NCBI RefSeq assembly: GCF_019097845.1
Contig: NZ_JAHRGM010000023.1
Coordinates: forward strand, 1 to 45,046
Direction of reading: 5' to 3'
From: Sphingobium sp. AS12
Lineage (GTDB): Bacteria; Pseudomonadota; Alphaproteobacteria; Sphingomonadales; Sphingomonadaceae
DNA length: 45,046 nucleotides
The notes below the pieces were generated by a model. It had not been told where the DNA came from, searched no databases, and was given only the letters and a program-made list of their open reading frames with translations. Below are positions 33,918 through 42,622 of this stretch, in pieces; the first letter of the stretch is position 1; every line of letters starts with the position of its first letter. A program made the position numbers and the translations under genes.

Positions 33918-34589
33918 ATGAGTTTTCGTTTGAGAGCCGCGATCATCGTGGCATTTGCACTGTCCGCCACAGCGGCAGTGACCGCTTCCGATATGTCGAT
34001 CGCCGGTGAGTCGGTCCAGTCGGTAGCCTCCCTGTCCAGGGAAAATGCGCTGATTCCAGCGCCCGCGGCCGCCCAAAAGCCCGCCATCACTTTTGCCGCG
34101 CCGCGCGAAATCGTGCAGCCGCTGGCTTCGGCCTCCAGGGCCGACCTCACTTATTCCCCCGAATCCGACGTCCAGGCGAGCAGCCTGTCCGCGCTGGTTG
34201 CCGCCCATGGCGACGCCGAAGCCGTGGACGGCGACATGAAGTGCCTGGCCGGGGCGGTCTATTTTGAATCCAAGGGCGAAAGCCTGGAAGGCCAGCTGGC
34301 CGTGGCACGGGTGATCATCAACCGCGCCAAGTCCGGCCGTTTCGCCGACAGCCTCTGCGGCGTCGTCTATCAGCCCAGCCAGTTCAGCTTCGTGCGTGGC
34401 AACGGGATGCCGCCGATCCGCATCGACAGCCGCAGCTGGCGCGAAGCCGTCGCCATCGCCCAGATCGCAATGAACGACAGCTGGAACAGCCCGGCCGAAG
34501 GCGCGCTTTTCTTCCACGCCCGCCGCGTTTCGCCCGGTTGGGGCAAGGCCAAGCTGGCGATGATCGACAATCATATTTTCTATCGTTGA
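33918..34589 (+). CDS. SleB-type cell wall hydrolase
   Basis: The 223-residue protein has an N-terminal hydrophobic signal (RAAIIVAFALSATAAVTAS), a disordered proline/alanine-rich stretch, and a C-terminal hydrolase_2 (SleB) domain from about residue 105: MKCLAGAVYFESKGESLEGQ with the catalytic glutamate, VARVIINRAKSGRF, and QPSQFSFV. Such enzymes cut peptidoglycan glycan strands. The 176-base upstream gap holds its promoter and a TTAAA/TTTAA inverted repeat. A strong terminator follows. Confidence 0.9.
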   Translation: MSFRLRAAIIVAFALSATAAVTASDMSIAGESVQSVASLSRENALIPAPAAAQKPAITFAAPREIVQPLASASRADLTYSPESDVQASSLSALVAAHGDAEAVDGDMKCLAGAVYFESKGESLEGQLAVARVIINRAKSGRFADSLCGVVYQPSQFSFVRGNGMPPIRIDSRSWREAVAIAQIAMNDSWNSPAEGALFFHARRVSPGWGKAKLAMIDNHIFYR

Positions 34590-34632
34590 GAGACAGCGCG
34601 CGATTGGCGCGCATCTTTTGGGGTGGATCATG

Positions 34633-34667
34633 AAAAGGCCGGTTCGGATTATCCGAATCGGCCTTTT
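34633..34667 (+). terminator. Strong bidirectional terminator
   Basis: AAAAGGCCGGTTCGGAT and ATCCGAATCGGCCTTTT form a long stem with one mismatched pair, flanked by A-rich and T-rich tracts (TTTTCTTTTG on the plus strand). It ends the cell wall hydrolase transcript 44 bases after its stop. Confidence 0.9.
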
Positions 34668-34699
34668 CTTTTGTTCCCGACCTGTTCTAAAGTCACCCA

Positions 34700-35194
34700 A
34701 TGAGTAGCGCCCCGATCGAAAGCTGTTCCCCGTTGACCGACGGCACTGCGCTGGCGGTGGCGCGGGGGACGTTGCGGCTGTTTTTTCGTCATGACATGAG
34801 CGGCATATTGGAAGTGCCGCTGCCCAATGGGCGGCGGGCCGACATCATGGCGATCGACGGGGCCGGGCGGCTGACGATCGTGGAGATCAAGTGCAGCCGC
34901 GCGGACTTGCTGGGCGACATGAAGTGGCCCGACTATTTCGACTATTGCGATCGCTATTATTGGGCGGTGCCGATGGGGTTCGACCTTTCGCTGTTCGACA
35001 GTGAAGCGCTATGGCCCGCGCGCACCGGGCTGATCGTTGCGGATCAATATGACGCCGAACTGGTCCGCCCCGCGCCGATCGAGCCATTGGCCGCGGCGCG
35101 GCGAAAGGCGGAGACGTTACGCTTTGCCCGGCGCGCGGCGCGGCGACTGACTGCGATCAGCGACCCTGATCATGCGGCGGAGATCGGGTGGTAG
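34700..35194 (+). CDS. mmcB: MmcB family DNA repair protein
   Basis: MmcB is a LexA-regulated alphaproteobacterial protein with a nuclease-like fold (DUF1052), studied in Caulobacter. The 164-residue product has MAIDGAGRLTIVEIKCSRADLLGD, a D-x(n)-E-x-K nuclease core, then KWPDYFDYCDRYYWAVP. The EIK core suggests a PD-(D/E)XK-type endonuclease. No obvious LexA box was recognised in the short upstream gap. Length is normal. Confidence 0.88.
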   Translation: MSSAPIESCSPLTDGTALAVARGTLRLFFRHDMSGILEVPLPNGRRADIMAIDGAGRLTIVEIKCSRADLLGDMKWPDYFDYCDRYYWAVPMGFDLSLFDSEALWPARTGLIVADQYDAELVRPAPIEPLAAARRKAETLRFARRAARRLTAISDPDHAAEIGW

Positions 35195-35207
35195 GCTGCG
35201 TTTTGCC

Positions 35208-35837
35208 TCAGAACACCGGACCTTGCACCGGTCCCTTGGGCGTGGTGCTGGTCTTGGCGGCGGCGAGGGCTTCGGTGAGGCCGGGGGTGCGGTTGTCGCG
35301 GTTGGCATAGTCGCGCGCGGACATGCCGGCGATGCTGTCGCGCTTGTCGGGATTGGCGCCCTGCGCCACCAGCAGCCGGACAAGGCCCAGGTCGCGCAGT
35401 TGCACCGCGCGGATTAGCGGGGTTTCGCCGCTGCCATTGGTCTTGTCCACCTGTGCGCCATGGGTGATCAGCGTGCGCACGCCTTCCTCGAACCGCCCCT
35501 GCACCGCCTTCATCAGCGGGGGATTGCCCGCATTGTCGGCCATATTGGGGTTGGCCCCCTTGGCCAGCATGAAGGCCAGCCAGGTGGCGTCGCGCCGGGC
35601 GATGACGATGTGCAGCGCGGTTTCGCCGGTCGTGACGTCGCGGCTGTTGACCACGGTGGAGCCGGGCTTTTGCAGCAGGTCGGTGACCTTCTGCCCGTCG
35701 GCATCCTTGACGGCTTTCAGGAAATTATAATTGTCGGAAAATTGCGCCTGCGCCGCGACCGGGGACAGCAGCGCCAGCGTCAGCGCGGCGGCGCGTCCCA
35801 GACCCATCCATGCGCTCAACCCGGTCTTGATCATCAT
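35208..35837 (-). CDS. Secreted ankyrin-repeat protein
   Basis: The protein (about 209 residues from ATG 35837) has a signal peptide (AAALTLALLSPVAAQA, cleavage before QFSDNYN) and about four ankyrin repeats: DVTTGETALHIVIARRDATW, DNAGNPPLMKAVQGRFEEGV, NGSGETPLIRAVQLRDLGLV and a shorter terminal one. It is likely periplasmic and binds a protein partner. An ATG at 35834 is equally possible; the longer ORF from 35975 has no fitting signal. It converges on mmcB. Confidence 0.88.
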   Translation of the reverse strand: MMIKTGLSAWMGLGRAAALTLALLSPVAAQAQFSDNYNFLKAVKDADGQKVTDLLQKPGSTVVNSRDVTTGETALHIVIARRDATWLAFMLAKGANPNMADNAGNPPLMKAVQGRFEEGVRTLITHGAQVDKTNGSGETPLIRAVQLRDLGLVRLLVAQGANPDKRDSIAGMSARDYANRDNRTPGLTEALAAAKTSTTPKGPVQGPVF

Positions 35838-35890
35838 TAGCCCCGTATCATTTGCAAAACGGCCCATAGCAAGGCATGGCTGGCGGCACC

Positions 35891-36607
35891 ATGAACAAAG
35901 CAAAGATTGCGATCGCCCTGCCGCTGCTGGCCTTGCTGGCTGCGTGCAATATGGGGGCGGACGGGAACGCATCAAGCGGCGAAAGTGCGCCGGGCGAACT
36001 GGCTGGCGCGCGTATCGGCGCGCCCTTCACCCTGACCGATCAGGATGGCAAGCCGCGAGGCTGGGACGATTTCAAGGGCCAGTATCGCCTGGTCTATTTC
36101 GGTTACACCTATTGCCCCGATGTCTGCCCGGTCGACCTGCAACGCATCATGCAGGCCTTTGCCCAGTTCGAGAAAGCGCAGCCCGCGCTGGCGGCGAAGG
36201 TGCAGCCGATCTTCATCAGTGTCGATCCCGCGCGCGATACCTCCGCAATCCTGAAACCCTATGTCGCCGCCTTTCACCCGCGCCTCATCGGCCTGACCGG
36301 CACACCGGAGCAGATCGCCAAGGTCGCCAAGGATTTCGTGGTCCTCTATAATGTGGAGGGGAAGCCTGGGGATAAGGACTATCTGGTCAGCCACAGCCGC
36401 ACGCCGTACCTGTTCGATCCCGATGGTAAGCCCGTTGCGCTGGTGCCGGTCGATGATCCTTCTACGACCGGGGCATCGGTAGATTATCAAATCACCGGAA
36501 ACGAAACGCGCGGAAATATTGAGCTTGAGGCGCGTAACGATGAACAGTCGGCCGATGAGGGATCGCCGAGCAAGGTGCTGGCCTTCCTCGAAAAATGGGT
36601 GAAATAG
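35891..36607 (+). CDS. SCO1/SenC family copper-binding lipoprotein
   Basis: Sco proteins deliver copper to cytochrome oxidase and act as thiol oxidoreductases. The 238-residue protein starts with a lipoprotein signal (LLALLAAC, Cys19) and has the thioredoxin-like copper site CPDVC (Cys75 and Cys79) with the conserved histidine in VSHSRTPYLFDPDGK. Between the copper site and that histidine it has an expected ISVDPARDT. I chose ATG 35891 (MNKAK); an in-frame ATG at 35876 adds five residues. It is divergent from the ankyrin gene. Confidence 0.93.
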   Translation: MNKAKIAIALPLLALLAACNMGADGNASSGESAPGELAGARIGAPFTLTDQDGKPRGWDDFKGQYRLVYFGYTYCPDVCPVDLQRIMQAFAQFEKAQPALAAKVQPIFISVDPARDTSAILKPYVAAFHPRLIGLTGTPEQIAKVAKDFVVLYNVEGKPGDKDYLVSHSRTPYLFDPDGKPVALVPVDDPSTTGASVDYQITGNETRGNIELEARNDEQSADEGSPSKVLAFLEKWVK

Positions 36608-36610
36608 GGC

Positions 36611-37036
36611 TTGGACTTCTGGGAAAAGCCTCTCCACACGCTGGACGCCGCCCAATGGGAGGCGTTGTGCGATGGCTGTGGCAAATGCTGCCTGCACAAG
36701 GCGGAGGATGAGGATACGGGGCATATCTACCCCACCAATGTCGCCTGCCGCCTGCTCGACCGCCATAGCGGCCAATGCACCAGCTACAAGAATCGCCGCA
36801 AATTCGTGCCTGACTGCGTGCGGCTGACCCCGGCCAAGGTGAAGCAGATCAGCTGGCTGCCGCGCACCTGCGCCTATCGCCTGCGCGAGGCAGGCGAGCC
36901 GCTGCCGGACTGGCATTATCTGGTGAGTGGCGACCGGGAAGCGGTGCATCGCGCGCAGGAATCGGTGCGCGGCTGGACCGTGGCGGAGGCGGAAGCGGGC
37001 GACCTGGAGAATCATCTTGTCGATCGGGACATCTGA
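36611..37036 (+). CDS. YcgN family cysteine cluster protein
   Basis: The 141-residue protein has the CDGCGKCC cluster (Cys20, 23, 26, 27) and further cysteines in VACRLLDRHSGQCTSYKNR and RTCAYRLRE, matching the UPF0260/YcgN family, which probably binds zinc or an iron-sulphur cluster; the function is unknown. The start is TTG 36611, three bases after the Sco stop, and the gene overlaps the protease gene by about 20 bases. This suggests an operon. Confidence 0.9.
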   Translation: MDFWEKPLHTLDAAQWEALCDGCGKCCLHKAEDEDTGHIYPTNVACRLLDRHSGQCTSYKNRRKFVPDCVRLTPAKVKQISWLPRTCAYRLREAGEPLPDWHYLVSGDREAVHRAQESVRGWTVAEAEAGDLENHLVDRDI

Positions 37037-37733
37037 TCCCGACGCCGCGATCGTTATCGACGGTGTCGCGATGCCGGTGCGGGTGCGCCGGTCGGCACGG
37101 GCGCGCGCCTACAGGCTGACGATCGACGGCGCGCGGGGCGAACTCCGCCTGTCGATGCCGGTGCGGGCGAACCTGAAACGGGCGCTGGGCTGGGCGCAGC
37201 AGCATGAGGGCTGGGTGCGCACGCAAATGGCGGCGCAACCGGCGGTGACTTTACTGGACGATGGCGCGGTCTTTCCGCTGGAGGGGCGGGAGGTGCGCAT
37301 CTGCTGGGTCGAAGGCGCGTCGCGCACGATAAGGCTGGAGGGCGATCGGCTGATGCTCGGTGGCGCGGCGGAGTCGGTCGGTGCGCGGGTGCAGCGCTGG
37401 CTGGTGGCGCGGGCGCGGGCGGTGTTGGAGACCGAGACGCAGGAGCTGGCGCGCGACCATGGGCTGATCGTTGCGTCGGTGGGCGTAGGCGATCCGCGCA
37501 GCCGCTGGGGCAGTTGCACCTCGTCCGGCGCGATCCGCTACAGCTGGCGGCTGATCCTCTGCCCGCCCGACGTGCGCCGGTCGACCGTGGCGCATGAGCT
37601 GGCGCATCTGCTGCATATGGACCACAGCCCGGCCTTCCACGCCGCCCATGCGCGGATTTACGGGGCGGACCCGCGACCTGCGCGGGCCTGGTTGCGCGCA
37701 AACGGGGCGGGGCTGCACCGCTATCGGGCTTGA
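37017..37733 (+). CDS. YgjP/SprT-like zinc metallopeptidase (DUF45)
   Basis: The C-terminal part contains HELAHLLHMDHSPAFH, the zinc site of YgjP-type peptidases, preceded by SRWGSCTSSGAIRYSWRLIL. These are hallmarks of the DUF45 family. I propose TTG 37017 as start, since GGAGA lies about seven bases upstream, giving 238 residues; the in-frame ATG at 36927 is inside ycgN. The protein is otherwise arginine-rich; the substrate is unknown. Confidence 0.85.
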   Translation: MSIGTSDPDAAIVIDGVAMPVRVRRSARARAYRLTIDGARGELRLSMPVRANLKRALGWAQQHEGWVRTQMAAQPAVTLLDDGAVFPLEGREVRICWVEGASRTIRLEGDRLMLGGAAESVGARVQRWLVARARAVLETETQELARDHGLIVASVGVGDPRSRWGSCTSSGAIRYSWRLILCPPDVRRSTVAHELAHLLHMDHSPAFHAAHARIYGADPRPARAWLRANGAGLHRYRA

Positions 37734-37737
37734 GCTA

Positions 37738-37998
37738 ATGGCGCGCCGGAAACGCTATCTGACCGCCACCATGCCGGACGGCTATGTCAAGACGATCGGG
37801 CCGACCGCGGACCCCTTCACCCATTATTGGCGGATCGTCGCCGTGCTGGACAATGGCAAGACGGAAGTGTTCTGGGGCCATGTGCGCTCGCTCGCCGAAG
37901 CGAAGAGGAAGCGGGCGGCGGCAGCGGATGGCGCGCGGATGCGGGGCTGGAAAAGCTATGCGTTCGAGATTGCGGAGCTGGTGGAGACGGTGCCTTAA
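37738..37998 (+). CDS. Conserved small protein, unknown function
   Basis: The 86-residue protein (MARRKRYLTATMPDGYVKTI, then DPFTHYWRIVAVLDNGK) starts four bases after the metallopeptidase stop, so it is probably co-transcribed. It is basic and has an alanine/arginine-rich helix (SLAEAKRKRAAAADGARMRG) near its end. No family is recognised. The REP palindrome starts directly after its stop. Confidence 0.7.
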   Translation: MARRKRYLTATMPDGYVKTIGPTADPFTHYWRIVAVLDNGKTEVFWGHVRSLAEAKRKRAAAADGARMRGWKSYAFEIAELVETVP

Positions 37999-38066
37999 TC
38001 CGTTCGTTTCGAGCGAAGTCGAGAAACCAGCGCACAGGTTTCTCGACTTCGCTCGAAACGAACGGA
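37999..38066. repeat. REP-like palindrome, copy 2
   Basis: Perfect 30-bp arms (37999-38028 and 38037-38066) flank an 8-base loop. The arm sequence is the same as copy 1 at 26074-26142 apart from one added base pair. It sits exactly between two convergent genes, the small ORF at 37738 and trhO, again fitting a shared terminator role. Confidence 0.9.
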
Positions 38067-38076
38067 GGTGGTTTTT

Positions 38077-38913
38077 TTACCCTCGGTGCGGCCACACCCC
38101 TGAGCCGTCGGCAGCGCACGCATGGGCTGTATCGTTGGGGTAGGGCAGGCCGCAGGCGCGGCAGGTGCTATAGTCGCCGACTTTCAGGCCATGGCCCACC
38201 GCCACCCGTTCATCGAACACATAGCAGTCGCCCTGCCAGCGGCTTTCGGACTCCGGCATTTCCTCCAGATAGCGCAGGATGCCGCCCTTGAGGTGATAGA
38301 CATCGTCGAATCCGCGCGCCTTGACCAATGCGGTGGATTTCTCGCAGCGTATGCCGCCGGTGCAGAACATGGCGATTTTGGGCGCGCGGCCCTGCGCTTT
38401 CAGGTCGGCGGCGAAGGCGTCGAACCAGCCGGGAAAGTCGCGAAAGGCGCGGGTGCCGGGGTCGATCGCGCGATCGAAAGTGCCGACCGCGACTTCATAG
38501 GCGTTCCGGGTGTCGATGACGATCGTATCGGGATCGGCGATCAGCGCGTTCCAGTCGGCCGGGTCGAGATGGGTGCCGGCCCGATGCGCAGGGTCCAGAT
38601 CGCCCACGCCCAGCGTGACGATCTCCGGCTTCACCTTAACCTTCATCCGGGCGAAGGGGGCGACATGGGCCGTCGCATATTTGACGTCGAGATCGGCGCA
38701 GCCGGGCAGCTGGCGCAGATGATCGATCAACGTCGCGATCGCGTCCGCGCTGCCCGCCACGGTCCCGTTAATCCCCTCGCCCGCGACGATCAGCGTGCCG
38801 CGCGTGTCGAGCGACGTGCAGAGCGTACGCAGATCCGCCGCGATGCCCTGGGGATCATCGAAGCGGGCGAAGCGGTAGAGGGCGGCAACGGTGAAAGGCG
38901 CAGTGTCAGGCAT
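38077..38913 (-). CDS. trhO: tRNA uridine(34) hydroxylase TrhO (rhodanese-like)
   Basis: TrhO installs 5-hydroxyuridine at tRNA position 34 using oxygen. The 278-residue protein has an N-terminal acylphosphatase-like domain (LIVAGEGINGTVAGS, KVKVKPEIVTLG), a rhodanese domain with IVIDTRNAYEVAVGTF and the catalytic Cys184 in FCTGGIRCEKS, and a C-terminal region (GDCYVFDERVAVGHGL then CRACGLPYPND) with a cysteine pair. The length and the domain order match YceA/TrhO. Confidence 0.94.
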   Translation of the reverse strand: MPDTAPFTVAALYRFARFDDPQGIAADLRTLCTSLDTRGTLIVAGEGINGTVAGSADAIATLIDHLRQLPGCADLDVKYATAHVAPFARMKVKVKPEIVTLGVGDLDPAHRAGTHLDPADWNALIADPDTIVIDTRNAYEVAVGTFDRAIDPGTRAFRDFPGWFDAFAADLKAQGRAPKIAMFCTGGIRCEKSTALVKARGFDDVYHLKGGILRYLEEMPESESRWQGDCYVFDERVAVGHGLKVGDYSTCRACGLPYPNDTAHACAADGSGVWPHRG

Positions 38914-38977
38914 GGCGGCGCTATAGGCGTTCGTTGGCCCTCTTGAAAGCGGGACCGCATCGGCGCATAGCCGGGTG

Positions 38978-39637
38978 ATGGTTCCCCTTTCGTTCGCTGG
39001 TGAGGCGTTTCTGGCGCTGCCGCAGGCCGCGCTCTATTGGCCTGCGCGCGCGGCCTTGCTGGTCGCAGACCTGCATTTTGAGAAAGCGAGCTGGTATGCC
39101 CGCTTTGGCCAGTTCCTGCCGCCCCATGACAGTGAGGCGACGCTGGACCTGATCGAGGCGCTGGTGGCGCAGACGGGCGCGCGGTCGGTCTGGTCGCTGG
39201 GGGACAGTTTCCATGATGCCGGGGGGGCGGCGCGGCTGGACCCGCGCGCGCGCCAGCGGCTCGATTCCCTTACGGAAAGGATGGACTGGACCTGGATTAC
39301 CGGTAATCATGACGTCGGCGTGGCGGACATGCCGGGGGGACGCAGGCTGGTCGAGGCGGAACTGGGCGGGATCATCCTGCGGCATGAGGCGCAGCCGGAC
39401 GATCCACGGCCCGAAATATCCGGCCATTTCCACCCGAAATTCCGCCTGTCGGTGCGCGGTCGCCATGTGGCGCGCCGCTGCTTCGTGGAATCGGCCACCA
39501 AGCTGATTCTACCCGCGCTGGGGGCGCTGACGGGGGGACTGGATGCAGGCCATGGCGAGATTCGGCGTGTGGTGGGACCGGGAGCCAGTGCTTTGGTGCC
39601 CGTTTCGGACAGATTGTTACGCTTTCCGTTATCGTAA
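38978..39637 (+). CDS. pdeM: Ligase-associated endonuclease PdeM (metallophosphoesterase)
   Basis: The protein (219 residues from ATG 38978; a GTG directly ahead is also possible) has the metallophosphoesterase motifs in order: VADLHFEKASW, SLGDSFHD, ITGNHD, and ISGHFHPK. It is PdeM of the ligase-associated DNA-damage response system, typically found with the exonuclease Lhr/ligase partners; those are not in this window. It is divergent from trhO. Confidence 0.9.
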   Translation: MVPLSFAGEAFLALPQAALYWPARAALLVADLHFEKASWYARFGQFLPPHDSEATLDLIEALVAQTGARSVWSLGDSFHDAGGAARLDPRARQRLDSLTERMDWTWITGNHDVGVADMPGGRRLVEAELGGIILRHEAQPDDPRPEISGHFHPKFRLSVRGRHVARRCFVESATKLILPALGALTGGLDAGHGEIRRVVGPGASALVPVSDRLLRFPLS

Positions 39638-39823
39638 AGAAACGCTACGGAAACCGGATTTTAAGCCGTTGCCGATAAGCAACAGGGTGTGAATATCACG
39701 CCACCCGACCCCGCAAAAGGCGCAGAAAAGCTAGGCTCTCTTGCCTTCGCCGGGCTGTGGCAGCATAAACAGGCACAGCACCCGACGCGCCGAAAAGGCG
39801 TGCGGGCCAGGAGAGGATCGACC

Positions 39824-42622
39824 ATGATGACAGACAAGAGCCTTTGGCTGACGACCGCCGGCATGATCGCATTGACGATGACGATGCCCGCCGCCGCGCA
39901 GGAGACGGCCGCGCCGCAAGCCGCCGTCGATCAGGACAGTGCGGAAATCATCGTGACCGCCACCCGGCGCGCCAGTCCGCTGTCCGACGTGCCGATCGCC
40001 GTATCTGCGGTGAGCGCGCAGGCGATGCAGAATAGCGGTGCGAGCGACATCCGCACATTGAACCAGCTTGCCCCGTCGCTGCTGGTGTCATCGACCGGAT
40101 CGGAAGCCAATGCGTCCGCGCGTATTCGCGGCATCGGCACGGTCGGCGACAATCCGGGCCTCGAAAGCTCGGTCGCGGTGTTCATCGACGGCGTCTATCG
40201 TTCGCGCACCGGCGCGGGCCTTAATGAACTGGGCGAGATTGAGCGGGTCGAGGTGCTGCGCGGGCCGCAGGGGACGCTGTTTGGCCGCAATGCGTCGGCG
40301 GGCCTGATCAATATCATCAGCAAGGCACCGGAAAATACGTTCAGCGCCAAGGGTGAGATCACCTATGGCAATTATGATTATTGGCGGCTGTCGGGCCGTG
40401 TCACCGGGCCGGTGGCGGACGGCATAGCGCTCAGCCTGGACGGCGTCTGGTCCAAGCGGGACGGTTTTTACAAGCTGGTCGATACGGCGGGCAACACGGT
40501 TGGCGACACCAATGACCGCGACCGCTATTTCCTGCGCGGACAGGCGCTGATCGAGCCGAATGACGACCTGTCGATCCGCCTGATCGGCGATTACACCAAT
40601 CGCGACGAAAGCTGCTGCGGCGCGGCCTATACCGAAGCGCGGGAACGGACCCCGGCGGCGGGCGGCGGCTACAACACCGCCAGCTTCAACCGGATTGCCG
40701 CGATCCTGGCGGGGCAGGGCAGCGTGATTGCCGCCGACCCTTATGATCGCGAACTCACGACCACGCCGGGCCGCGATTATGTGAGCAAATTGAAGGATTG
40801 GGGCGTGTCGGGCGAGGTCAATTATGACCTGGGCGGCGCGAAGCTGACCAGCATCACCGCCTATCGCGATTACAAGTCGAGCGACTATGGCGATTATGAC
40901 TATAATCGCGCCGACCTGCTCTATCGCGATCCCAACACCTATCGCCAGTTCAAGACCTTCACCCAGGAATTGCGTGCGCAGGGCTCTGCCTTTGGCGAGA
41001 TGCTCGACTGGCTGGTCGGCGGCTATTATGCCAATGAACGGCTGACCTTGCAGGATAATATCCGCTTCGGCGCCGATTATGGCCGCTTTTCCGCCTGCCG
41101 CCTGATGGCGGGGGCGGGTGTGAACAGCAACTTCCCGGCGTCGACGCTGGCCGCCTGTGGCAGCGGGCTGGCAACCGGGGCGCTGATCACCGGCACGCAG
41201 GCCAATTTGAACGCCGGGCTGAACGCGGCCTTCCTGAACGCTGGCCTGCCCGCGCCAGTCGCGGCGGGGCAGGCGGCAGCCATTTCAACCGGTCTGGGCA
41301 ACGGCCTGCGTGCGCTGGCGGCGATCCCGTCGGGGACCGGCGACATTGCGTCCATCTATCGCCAGAAGAGCGAGAATTGGGCGCTGTTCACCCACAACAT
41401 CGTCCACATCACCAAGCGGCTCGATTTGACCCTGGGCCTGCGTTACACGCATGAGAGCAAGACATTCTCGTCCGATTTCAACAATAACAACGCGACCTGC
41501 GCGGCGTTGCAGCCGGGACTGGCACCGATCGCCAGCAACCCGGCACTGGGCAGCGCGGCGGCACTGGCGGCTGGCATATTGACGCTGGGGTGCCTGGGCA
41601 ATGGCTCCACCAGCCTCAACGCGCTCGACCTGAATGACAAGATCAGCGACGGCGAATTTTCCGGCACGGCCGTATTGTCCTGGAAGGCGACCGACGACCT
41701 GATGGTCTATGGCAGCTATTCCAAGGGCTATAAGGCGGGCGGCTTCAACCTGGATCGCTTCCAGCTGGGATCGACCGGACTGAACGTCCTGCCTGCCGTA
41801 TTCGCGCCGCGCACCAATGCCGACGTGACCAGCCTGCGCTTTGCCGCGGAAAAGGTGGATTCGTTCGAGGTGGGCCTGAAATATAGCGCGCCCAAATGGA
41901 GCGTGAATCTGGCCGGATTCCGGCAGGAGTTCAAGAATTTCCAGCTCAACACCTTCAACGGCACCAGCTTCGTCGTCCAGAATATCAATGGCTGCGACGG
42001 GGCGCTGAGCGCGGCGCGGACCTGCGCAGCGGACGATGTCGGGCCGGGCCTGATCAGCCAGGGTATCGAACTGGAATGGTCGGTTACCCCGGCGCGCAAT
42101 TTCCGCGTGGCGGGCGGCGCGACCTATGCCGAGGCGAAATTCGCCAACCGGCTGGTCGGCAGCGGCAATGGCGCGGTGCCGCTGGACCCGGCATTGTTCC
42201 TGCTGCCCGGCGCGATCAACAGCAATGCGCCCAAGATGGTGACGACCGCCAGCATGGCGTGGACCCCGGACATCGGCACCAGCGGCCTGTCAGCGCTCTT
42301 CTACGTCGATGGCCGCATGACCAGCGACTATAATACCGGGTCGGACCTGTTCCCCGAAAAGCGGCAGGATGGCTATGCCATCTTCAATGCGCGCGTCGGC
42401 ATTCGCGGGCCCAACCAGCGCTGGGCGGTGGAATTGTGGGGCCAGAATATCTTTAATCAGGACTATACCCAGGTGTCGTTCAGCAGCCCGCTCCAGTCGA
42501 GCAGCCCGGCGACATCCACCACCGGTCAGTTCAGCCAGGGTGCGCCGATGGCGAACCAGCTGATCTCCTCCTACCTTGCCGAGCCGCGCACCTACGGCAT
42601 CACGCTCCGGGGGAGTTTCTAA
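39824..42622 (+). CDS. TonB-dependent outer-membrane receptor
   Basis: The 932-residue protein has a signal peptide (LTTAGMIALTMTMPAAAQ), a TonB box region (EIIVTATRR), a plug domain (RIRGIGTVGDNPGLESSVA, then GEIERVEVLRGPQGTLFGRN and ASAGLINIISKAPE), and a 22-strand barrel ending in TYGITLRGSF with a terminal phenylalanine. I chose ATG 39824 because AGGAGAGG lies seven bases upstream. The substrate is unknown: the sequence resembles large sphingomonad receptors for plant or aromatic compounds. The preceding 186 bases show no riboswitch or Fur box. A GC-rich stem at 42631-42657 follows the stop. Confidence 0.93.
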   Translation: MMTDKSLWLTTAGMIALTMTMPAAAQETAAPQAAVDQDSAEIIVTATRRASPLSDVPIAVSAVSAQAMQNSGASDIRTLNQLAPSLLVSSTGSEANASARIRGIGTVGDNPGLESSVAVFIDGVYRSRTGAGLNELGEIERVEVLRGPQGTLFGRNASAGLINIISKAPENTFSAKGEITYGNYDYWRLSGRVTGPVADGIALSLDGVWSKRDGFYKLVDTAGNTVGDTNDRDRYFLRGQALIEPNDDLSIRLIGDYTNRDESCCGAAYTEARERTPAAGGGYNTASFNRIAAILAGQGSVIAADPYDRELTTTPGRDYVSKLKDWGVSGEVNYDLGGAKLTSITAYRDYKSSDYGDYDYNRADLLYRDPNTYRQFKTFTQELRAQGSAFGEMLDWLVGGYYANERLTLQDNIRFGADYGRFSACRLMAGAGVNSNFPASTLAACGSGLATGALITGTQANLNAGLNAAFLNAGLPAPVAAGQAAAISTGLGNGLRALAAIPSGTGDIASIYRQKSENWALFTHNIVHITKRLDLTLGLRYTHESKTFSSDFNNNNATCAALQPGLAPIASNPALGSAAALAAGILTLGCLGNGSTSLNALDLNDKISDGEFSGTAVLSWKATDDLMVYGSYSKGYKAGGFNLDRFQLGSTGLNVLPAVFAPRTNADVTSLRFAAEKVDSFEVGLKYSAPKWSVNLAGFRQEFKNFQLNTFNGTSFVVQNINGCDGALSAARTCAADDVGPGLISQGIELEWSVTPARNFRVAGGATYAEAKFANRLVGSGNGAVPLDPALFLLPGAINSNAPKMVTTASMAWTPDIGTSGLSALFYVDGRMTSDYNTGSDLFPEKRQDGYAIFNARVGIRGPNQRWAVELWGQNIFNQDYTQVSFSSPLQSSSPATSTTGQFSQGAPMANQLISSYLAEPRTYGITLRGSF

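Noticed and set aside
39638..39823. Cobalamin riboswitch before the TonB-dependent receptor
   Set aside because: A GGTG...CCCCGCAA stretch recalls it superficially, but the conserved GCCAGGAGACC-type B12 box and the overall architecture are missing.
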